Shown piece by piece: positions 1 through 4,422 of a stretch of DNA of 5,144 nt. This stretch comes from Dehalococcoidales bacterium (GTDB lineage Bacteria; Chloroflexota; Dehalococcoidia; Dehalococcoidales; Fen-1064), in contig JAQTOJ010000154.1 of the NCBI GenBank assembly GCA_028713395.1, forward strand, positions 1 to 5,144, given 5' to 3'. The position numbers and the translations under genes are program-made. The notes below the pieces were generated by a model that saw nothing but the letters and a program-made list of their open reading frames with translations, had not been told where the DNA came from and made no database searches. The number at the start of each line of letters is the position of its first letter. The first letter of the stretch is position 1.

Positions 1-77
1 ATGTATTTCGCCCAATAGGGGCTTTCCCCGGCGATAATGGCTTTTTTACCGTTGAGTTCAAATCTCTTCGCTGTCAT
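1..77 (-). CDS. SDR-like (short-chain dehydrogenase/reductase fold) protein, N-terminal fragment cut by window edge
   Basis: Only the first 25 codons are in the window; the frame stays open to base 1. The ATG at 77-75 overlaps the TGA of the upstream SDR gene as ATGA, so translational coupling is likely. A GGAG at 92-89 lies 11 bases before the start. The peptide begins MTAKRFELNGKKAIIAGES and continues PYWAKY. This has the layout of an SDR first strand: a Leu-x-Gly-Lys lead-in, a short hydrophobic beta strand, then the nucleotide-binding turn. The usual TGxxxGxG is replaced by AGESPYWAK, so the glycine-rich loop is degenerate. The family call rests on this short stretch and on the neighbouring SDR gene. 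The protein could be a divergent SDR that binds its cofactor differently, or a non-catalytic partner of its neighbour. The substrate is unknown. Confidence 0.6.
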   Translation of the reverse strand, partial: MTAKRFELNGKKAIIAGESPYWAKY

Positions 78-916
78 ATCAGTTCTTTCTCCAGTTCGAT
101 AGTCGGGGCGTAACCCGTGGTTGCCAGGCTGCCCGCCAGACCGCCGCCATCGGAAATAAAAGTGGCGCCGGTGATGTAGTTGGAAGCATCCGAGGCTAGG
201 AACAATCCCAGCGAGCCGATGTCATCCGGCACGCCCTGGCTGCCTATCGGCACGAATAACTTCCGCGAGCTTTCACTGCGCATCGCCAGAATAGCCGCTT
301 TTTGGGCGGCGGGTTGCAGGTCCACCGTATCCACAAAACCCGGTACCAGCGTGTTCACCTGCACGTTGAAGGGCGCCCAGCTTAATGCCAGGGCACGCGT
401 CAAACCCAAAATACCGGCTTTGGCGGTGGGGTACATAATGCTGTTGCGCATGCCCCGGAAGCCCAGCCCCGCTCCGACGTTGATGATTTTACCGCTCTTG
501 CGTTCGACGAAGTATTTTCCGATGGCGCGTGAGCAATAAAAAGCACTGGCGAGGTTGACATCGATACCCTCGTGCCATTGCGCATCGGTAATGTCCCAGA
601 TTTCCGCCGGTAATTCTTTGCGGACAATACCGGCGTTGTTGATGAGGATATCGACTCTGCCCATTTCCTTGAGGGCGGTGGCGATCAGCCGGTTGCACTG
701 GGCGGAATCGGTGACATCGGTGGAAACCGCCAGTCCGCGCGTGCCGATTTTCTTTACTTCGGCGGCTACTTCTTCCAGCGGCGGCAGGCGGCGTGCTGCC
801 ACCACGATATCGCAGCCTTCTTCCGCCAGCGCGCGGGCCATAGCCCGTCCCAGACCAGTACCCCCGCCGGTGATGACGGCCACTTTACCCTGTAAGGTTT
901 TATTCCCTGAAGTCAT
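74..916 (-). CDS. Short-chain dehydrogenase/reductase (classical SDR fold) with Ala at the catalytic Ser position
   Basis: The product is a 280-residue, probably cytosolic protein of the classical SDR family, NAD(P)-dependent oxidoreductases that interconvert alcohols and ketones. Visible motifs are TGGGTGLG (16-23, cofactor loop), DVTD (67-70), NNAG (93-96), VNLASAF with Asn121, Tyr162-P-T-A-Lys166 (YxxxK), VPGFVDT (191-197) and the C-terminal ITGATFISDGG (248-258). A tail of about 22 residues follows the usual end. Aligned by eye on FabG-type enzymes, the catalytic Ser (13 residues before the Tyr) is Ala149 within INVGAGLG, so the Asn-Ser-Tyr-Lys tetrad is incomplete. The start at 916 is chosen because AAGGAGAGG lies just upstream; the in-frame ATG at 961 has no such site. 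The gene ends in an ATGA overlap with a second SDR-like gene. The substrate cannot be read from the sequence. Confidence 0.9.
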   Translation of the reverse strand: MTSGNKTLQGKVAVITGGGTGLGRAMARALAEEGCDIVVAARRLPPLEEVAAEVKKIGTRGLAVSTDVTDSAQCNRLIATALKEMGRVDILINNAGIVRKELPAEIWDITDAQWHEGIDVNLASAFYCSRAIGKYFVERKSGKIINVGAGLGFRGMRNSIMYPTAKAGILGLTRALALSWAPFNVQVNTLVPGFVDTVDLQPAAQKAAILAMRSESSRKLFVPIGSQGVPDDIGSLGLFLASDASNYITGATFISDGGGLAGSLATTGYAPTIELEKELI

Positions 917-920
917 GTTT

Positions 921-929
921 CCTCTCCTT
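921..929 (-). promoter_or_regulatory. Ribosome binding site of the SDR gene
   Basis: On the minus strand this reads AAGGAGAGG, followed by AAAC and the ATG at 916-914. It is the strongest Shine-Dalgarno match near the gene and decides for this start over the in-frame ATG 45 bases upstream. Confidence 0.75.
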
Positions 930-949
930 GAAATAACTATGCAAGCTAA

Positions 950-979
950 ATGATAGCACAACGTGATATTGAGGGTGAA
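950..979 (-). promoter_or_regulatory. Candidate sigma-70-type promoter for the SDR gene pair
   Basis: On the minus strand, TTCACC (979-974) and TATCAT (955-950) are separated by 18 bases. The -10 element is preceded directly by TGC, giving an extended -10 form. Transcription would start around 943-945, leaving a leader of about 25-30 bases that contains the ribosome binding site. The -35 match is only 4 of 6. The promoter lies inside the 5' extension of the SDR frame (916-961), which also argues for the downstream start. Confidence 0.4.
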
Positions 980-1015
980 ATTGGCGGAGCTATATATGTA
1001 AGCCGGAGATTTTCA

Positions 1016-1049
1016 AATCCCCCTTAATCCCCCTTTAGCTAAAGTGGGA
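1016..1049. repeat. C-rich tandem decamer running into an imperfect palindrome (candidate dispersed repeat)
   Basis: AATCCCCCTT occurs twice in tandem without a gap (1016-1025 and 1026-1035). The second copy runs into an inverted repeat with its axis between 1038 and 1039: TCCCCCTTTAG (1028-1038) against CTAAAGTGGGA (1039-1049). Ten of 11 positions pair, with one C/T mismatch at 1032/1045. No T-run follows on either strand, so it is not a standard terminator. Short C-run/T-run elements followed by a complementary A/G arm recur in intergenic regions of many environmental bacterial genomes, so a dispersed small repeat is the likeliest reading. No second copy is present in this window. Confidence 0.6.
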
Positions 1050-1166
1050 GAGTCAGAGAAATCTGATATTTATTAAGTAATACTTCAAATCTATTCTCGT
1101 GGAAAATATTTCAATCATATCCCCGCTGGTGCCATGAGTCAAATAATGGTATTACCCTCCGAGTTA

Positions 1167-1195
1167 TTGACAAATTCCCCGGTGATGTATATATT
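1167..1195 (+). promoter_or_regulatory. Near-consensus sigma-70-type promoter of the TM2 gene
   Basis: TTGACA (1167-1172, perfect -35) is followed after exactly 17 bases by TATATT (1190-1195, five of six matches to TATAAT). Transcription would start near 1202, about 20 bases before the TM2 ATG at 1224. Its position inside the 5' part of the longer frame that opens at 1134 supports the shorter coding region. Confidence 0.65.
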
Positions 1196-1212
1196 AGTTG
1201 TCATAATATTAT

Positions 1213-1220
1213 GGGAGGAG
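1213..1220 (+). promoter_or_regulatory. Ribosome binding site of the TM2 gene
   Basis: GGGAGGAG contains a full GGAGG (1214-1218), five bases before the ATG at 1224. It decides the start over the in-frame ATG at 1134, which has no comparable site. Confidence 0.75.
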
Positions 1221-1223
1221 AAA

Positions 1224-1562
1224 ATGCAAACCTCATATATTCCAGAATCAATATCTGACAAATTACCTTCTATGGTTAAGATCGAACTATTTAAACTTCC
1301 TCCAGAGAAGCAAACATTATTTCTTGAAGAATATAAAAGAAAGAAAAAGAATACCGGTATATCTTACGTTTTATGGTTAGTGATTGGGTTACATTATATG
1401 TATCTAGGTAAAGTTGGATGGCAATTCTTTTACTGGTTTACTTTAGGCGGAATTGGTATTTGGGCATTTATCGATATATTCCGAATGCCGGGTATGGTTA
1501 ATAATTATAATCGTGATGTTGCTGTAGATGTTTTTAGAGACTTAAAAATGCTCTCATCATAA
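1224..1562 (+). CDS. Small TM2-domain membrane protein
   Basis: The product is a 112-residue protein with a TM2 domain, a pair of transmembrane helices joined by a short turn and found in proteins of mostly unknown function. Residues 1-45 are hydrophilic, with a charged, helix-prone stretch (about 26-43, ending KRKKK). The domain follows at about 46-88: a first helix ending in the GLHYMYLGK signature (55-63), then WQFFYWF and LGGIGIWAFIDIF (74-86), with the conserved Gly-Gly-x-Gly-x-Trp and Asp. A short polar tail ends the protein. Its start is set by promoter and ribosome-site evidence at 1167-1220. The gene stands alone on the plus strand between two minus-strand operons and converges on the M20 gene with 37 bases between stops. 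Codons are strongly AT-biased (many TTA, ATA, AGA) and G+C is roughly a third, clearly below its neighbours, suggesting separate acquisition. Confidence 0.85.
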   Translation: MQTSYIPESISDKLPSMVKIELFKLPPEKQTLFLEEYKRKKKNTGISYVLWLVIGLHYMYLGKVGWQFFYWFTLGGIGIWAFIDIFRMPGMVNNYNRDVAVDVFRDLKMLSS

Positions 1563-1599
1563 ATAAGTTTATTATTATTCAATATAGGTAGTACAAAGC

Positions 1600-2706
1600 C
1601 TAAATACTTAGCGCGTAATTGAGATAAATTTGCGCAGCATCTATCACCTGGCGGAAGGAGACGGATTCCTCCGGCGTGTGGGCTTCTTCCAGTCTGCCGG
1701 GTCCCAGTACAATAGGATCGACCCCCGCCGTCCAAAGTATGTTGCCATCGGAATGACTGCGGAAGTCCTGCGGTTCCCAATTGAGTGACATTCCCTGATA
1801 AACAGTTTGCAGTTTCTTGACCAGCGGTCTTTCATCCGAAATGCGGTAACCGGAATAGGTGTCCCAGAATTTCAACTCGGCGTTCATGCCGGGGATTTCT
1901 TTTTGTGATGTTTCCACCAGTTTCTCCAACTCCGTTTTAATCGCGCCGATGTGCGAGTTGGGTGGCAGGTGAATATCCAGGAACGCCTCGCAGGCATCCG
2001 GCACCACGAAACCGCCGGGAAAGCCGGATAATTCACGTAAATTATAGACCAGTCCATGTTTGTTATTGGCGGCATAATCCGTAAACCGTAGAAGTAATTT
2101 AAGCATAGTTTCAATGGCATTCTGCCCGTGTTCCGGCATCGATGAGTGGGCGCGTTTGCCCTGGGTACGCAGGATCACTTCCAGGTAGCTGTAATGCCCC
2201 AGGCAGGGCGCCAGATTGGTCGGTTCCCCGATCAGCGCCCAGGGGAAATTGTATTCTTTCATCAGCGCCCGCGCGCCGCTGTTGTCTTCCTCTTCCCCTA
2301 CGATCAAGGCCAGTCCCACCGGTTTTTTTACCCCCGATTCGTGAAGTGCGATGAAGGCTTCCATCATGGCGGCGCAGCCGGCTTTCATATCCGCCGTGCC
2401 CAGGCCATAAATTGTCCCTTCTTCCTCGAAGTAGCCGAAATCTTCCAGGTCGTAAGCGCTGACCGTATCCACATGTCCGATAAAGCAGAGGTCGGCCTCA
2501 AAACCGTTTTCCGGGAAAATCATCAGGTTGTAGCGGTTTTCATCGACTTCCTGCCGCCTGACCGTTAACCCCAGGCGAGTTAGATTGCTTTCGATATACT
2601 CAACGACTTCTTCCTCTTTGCCGGATGGACTGTAGATATCCACCATCTCCTTGAGGAGCCGCTGGAGTCTTTCCTGGTTGATTTTGGGCTGTTTGGCTTG
2701 CGTCAT
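1600..2706 (-). CDS. M20-family metallohydrolase (ArgE/DapE/LysK-type deacylase or peptidase)
   Basis: The product is a 368-residue cytosolic enzyme of the two-zinc M20 family, which removes acyl groups from N-acyl amino acids or cleaves small peptides. Motifs in order: GHVDTV with His78 and Asp80; GTADMKAG with bridging Asp106; GEEE with Glu138 as probable general base and Glu139 as ligand; GEPTNL with Glu161; the dimerisation-domain His187 in RAHSSMPEHG; SHSDGN (317-322); and the late ligand His343 in EAHTPEE. All expected catalytic positions are present and the length is normal. The ATG overlaps the stop of the upstream GNAT gene by one base (TAATG), with only a weak GGGAAAG site, so coupled translation is likely. 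Substrate could be acetylornithine, succinyl-diaminopimelate, LysW-bound lysine or something else. No other arginine or lysine pathway gene is in view, so none is favoured. Confidence 0.88.
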   Translation of the reverse strand: MTQAKQPKINQERLQRLLKEMVDIYSPSGKEEEVVEYIESNLTRLGLTVRRQEVDENRYNLMIFPENGFEADLCFIGHVDTVSAYDLEDFGYFEEEGTIYGLGTADMKAGCAAMMEAFIALHESGVKKPVGLALIVGEEEDNSGARALMKEYNFPWALIGEPTNLAPCLGHYSYLEVILRTQGKRAHSSMPEHGQNAIETMLKLLLRFTDYAANNKHGLVYNLRELSGFPGGFVVPDACEAFLDIHLPPNSHIGAIKTELEKLVETSQKEIPGMNAELKFWDTYSGYRISDERPLVKKLQTVYQGMSLNWEPQDFRSHSDGNILWTAGVDPIVLGPGRLEEAHTPEESVSFRQVIDAAQIYLNYALSI

Positions 2707-3266
2707 TAAAACTTTCCCGGTAGTTTTTTGCCGGTTTTACGCCCGGCGTTTTTCTTTTCCCGTTTTTGCTGTTCCTGCTTTCGCTGGATGGTTTTGGTTA
2801 GCCAGACATGTTCGGCGCTGGTGGTGAAATCGAGCGAACTGAAAAAGCCGATTGCCTGCAGGTTTTCGGCATCGGTATCGGCGATAACCATGCGCACACC
2901 GTCCTCGATAAAGATGTCCTCCATCTTGTTGTAGAGGCGGTGTCCCAGGTTGGTGCGCTGGAAATCATCGGCCACGCCGATCCATGCCACATAGCCGTAT
3001 TTCTTCCAGGCCGTGCCTTCTTTTTCAATGATGTTGGAAAGGATAAATCCCACGATTTTATCATTGCATTCCGCCACCAGGCAGTATTCCGGGTCGGAGG
3101 TAAAATAATCGGTTACTTCATAGGGGTCCCAGGTGCGGTAGAGAATCGGGAAATCCTCGCTGGTAAACAGCGCCTCGCCGAGGTGGTAGACCGCCGGCAC
3201 ATCGTCGATCTCCATCTCGCGGATTTCTACTTCGGGTTTACGTTTATCGGTTTCGTCCAGTGACAT
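2706..3266 (-). CDS. GNAT-family N-acetyltransferase, divergent, with basic C-terminal tail
   Basis: The product is a 186-residue protein whose first 160 residues fit the GNAT fold, transferring an acyl group from acyl-CoA to an amine. Seen are a first beta strand VEIREMEIDDVPAVYHLGE (13-31), a central strand with DKIVGFILS (69-77), the motif-A strand VAWIGVAD (93-100), the CoA loop FQRTNLGHRL (102-111), and ADTDAENLQAIGFFSSLDF (129-147), the usual Asn-x-x-A-x-x-F-x-x-x-x-F end of the fold. The CoA loop has Asn106 where the first Gly of Q/RxxGxG/A is expected. Residues 161-186 form a Lys/Arg/Gln-rich tail, possibly nucleic-acid- or ribosome-binding. The start at 3266 follows AAGGAG (3277-3272); the ATG at 3290 lacks a site. 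It follows marC after 50 bases and overlaps the M20 start by one base. The substrate is unknown; a RimI-like protein acetylase is one alternative. Confidence 0.82.
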   Translation of the reverse strand: MSLDETDKRKPEVEIREMEIDDVPAVYHLGEALFTSEDFPILYRTWDPYEVTDYFTSDPEYCLVAECNDKIVGFILSNIIEKEGTAWKKYGYVAWIGVADDFQRTNLGHRLYNKMEDIFIEDGVRMVIADTDAENLQAIGFFSSLDFTTSAEHVWLTKTIQRKQEQQKREKKNAGRKTGKKLPGKF

Positions 3267-3271
3267 GATGC

Positions 3272-3277
3272 TCCTTG
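3272..3277 (-). promoter_or_regulatory. Ribosome binding site of the divergent GNAT gene
   Basis: On the minus strand this reads AAGGAG, five bases before the ATG at 3266-3264 (AAGGAG-CATC-ATG allows four or five depending on alignment). It favours this start over the in-frame ATG at 3290-3288. Confidence 0.65.
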
Positions 3278-3316
3278 AAAAATACAACATGCATTAGGGT
3301 CTGTGAAATGGACTTT

Positions 3317-3913
3317 TTACTTGATCACGCCAACCAGCGTCAGGCCGCGCAGCATCATGTTGACGGCGATGGCTGCCAGCAGCAGGTTGAAAATCTGGGA
3401 AATGGCGCGCAGGCCTCCTTTACCCAGGAAACCGGCGATGCGGTTGCTGATGAGAAAGGCGACCCACGATATGATCAGGTTCAGCGCCAGCGCGATCAAT
3501 ATAATATACAACTGATAATTTTGGCTGACGAGCAATAGTAAAGTGGTGATGGTGGCGGGACCGACGACCAGCGGCGTGCCGATGGGCACGACCGCCATCA
3601 TTTCTTCCTTTTCGGCGTCAAAGCTGCGGCCGCTGAGGATATAACGCAGGGAGAGAATTAACAAAATGATGCCCCCCGAAATGGTTAAAGCGCCCACGGG
3701 GATGCCCATGGCTTTGAGAATAAATTGCCCGAAGAACAGGAAAACCACGCCAACGGCGGTAGCCGTGGCAATACCGATATTGATCATGCGGGTGCGTTGT
3801 TGGTGGCTTAAGCCTTCGCTCAGGGTGATAATAATAGGGATGTTCCCCAGGGCGTCGATGACGATAAACAGCGGAATGAAGGTGAGCACCAGGTCTTTAA
3901 AAAACTGACTCAT
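3317..3913 (-). CDS. MarC-family integral membrane protein
   Basis: The product is a 198-residue protein of the MarC family (formerly UPF0056), a normal length. It should have six transmembrane helices, at roughly 4-24, 43-65, 70-93, 107-128, 134-157 and 171-192. Family signatures are IDALGNIPI in the first helix (19-27, usually D-P-x-G-N; here Ala replaces Pro) and VPIGTPLVVGPATITTLL (109-126) opening helix four, an echo of the two-repeat architecture. Charged loops lie between helices, for example SFDAEKEE (97-104). The function is not settled: early links of MarC to antibiotic resistance in Escherichia coli were not upheld, and transport is inferred only from the fold. It starts 17 bases after the upstream GNAT stop with a modest GGGAAG site, in the middle of an enzyme operon. 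It could move a substrate or product of those enzymes, but this is inference. Confidence 0.9.
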   Translation of the reverse strand: MSQFFKDLVLTFIPLFIVIDALGNIPIIITLSEGLSHQQRTRMINIGIATATAVGVVFLFFGQFILKAMGIPVGALTISGGIILLILSLRYILSGRSFDAEKEEMMAVVPIGTPLVVGPATITTLLLLVSQNYQLYIILIALALNLIISWVAFLISNRIAGFLGKGGLRAISQIFNLLLAAIAVNMMLRGLTLVGVIK

Positions 3914-3930
3914 GTTAACTTCCCGGCGGG

Positions 3931-4422
3931 CTAAACCTGTTTATCTACCCGCTTGATATAAATTACCTCGTCATCGTTGGGGCCGTAGAATTCCGGGACA
4001 CGGGCTATCTCGGTATATTTCAGGTCAACATAGAACTGTCTTGTCTTATTATAGTTGGGTTTAGAAGAGGTCTCAACTACCACCAGTCCGCCACCGAGGA
4101 CTTTGATCCTCTTTTCCGTATCTTGCATCAATGCCCGCCCGATGCCTTTGCCCTGAAGGGAACGATCGACGGCGATCCAGTAAATATCCCAGGTATTTTG
4201 CGTCAAAGCGGTTTGCCCGTAACAAATATACCCGGCGATTTTATTATCAGTCTCCGCCACCATGATGTGGTAACCAGATTCGTGGGCGCTTTCTACATAG
4301 GCATCGATCAACTCTTCCGCCACCACCACCTCAAAAGGCAGGAATTCAGGGGTGTTCTGGAGAATGCGTATCACCGCCGGTTTGTCCTCCGGGCGCAGGG
4401 GACGGATGACTATTTGACTCAT
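3931..4422 (-). CDS. GNAT-family N-acetyltransferase (canonical motif A)
   Basis: The product is a 163-residue protein covering one complete GNAT domain that transfers an acetyl group from acetyl-CoA to an amine. It starts MSQIVIRPLRPEDKPAVIRI, the typical first strand and helix. DNKIAGYICYG (59-69) and WDIYWIAVDRSLQGKGIGRALM follow at about 77-98, with a perfect Q-G-K-G-I-G pyrophosphate loop, and the end is FYVDLKYTEIARVPEFY. Three ATGs lie in frame at 4449, 4425 and 4422. GGAG at 4433-4430 is seven bases from 4422 and four from 4425, so 4422 is preferred, with 4425 nearly equal. The first 77 bases overlap the 3' end of the ATP-grasp gene in another frame, so translation is probably coupled. 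The EFYGPNDDEVIYIKR end resembles small-molecule or amino-acid acetylases, but the substrate is not readable. Confidence 0.87.
   Translation of the reverse strand: MSQIVIRPLRPEDKPAVIRILQNTPEFLPFEVVVAEELIDAYVESAHESGYHIMVAETDNKIAGYICYGQTALTQNTWDIYWIAVDRSLQGKGIGRALMQDTEKRIKVLGGGLVVVETSSKPNYNKTRQFYVDLKYTEIARVPEFYGPNDDEVIYIKRVDKQV

Larger units (their letters stand above)
917..1223. other. AT-rich intergenic region between the divergent SDR and TM2 genes
   Basis: This 307-base stretch lies between the divergent starts of the SDR gene (916) and the TM2 gene (1224). It holds the SDR leader and candidate promoter, a C-rich tandem repeat with a palindrome (1016-1049), a small perfect inverted repeat AAGTA-A-TACTT (1075-1085), and the TM2 promoter and ribosome binding site. 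No other gene or RNA is recognisable in the part from about 980 to 1160. Confidence 0.6.

Noticed and set aside
555..953. Plus-strand open frame of 132 codons opposite the SDR gene
   Set aside because: The peptide is Ser/Pro/Arg-rich, typical of an antisense reading of a GC-rich gene, and the opposite strand carries intact SDR motifs.
1016..1049. The palindrome as a rho-independent terminator
   Set aside because: It has no T-run after the stem on either strand and lies between divergent promoters, where no transcript needs to end.
1134..1223. A 30-residue N-terminal extension of the TM2 protein from the ATG at 1134
   Set aside because: The promoter lies inside this stretch and a strong ribosome site directly precedes the ATG at 1224, so the upstream codons are most likely untranslated.
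1563..1599. A bidirectional terminator between the convergent TM2 and M20 genes
   Set aside because: Only a five-pair AATAA/TTATT stem is seen, too weak and AT-only to call. No GC-rich hairpin with a T-run is present on either strand.
1600..2706. Naming the M20 gene argE, dapE or lysK
   Set aside because: The catalytic motifs are shared by all three, and no arginine, diaminopimelate or LysW-pathway gene is present to choose between them.
2808..3263. Plus-strand open frame of 151 codons opposite the divergent GNAT gene
   Set aside because: It is antisense to a coding region with GNAT signatures, and no domain of its own is visible.
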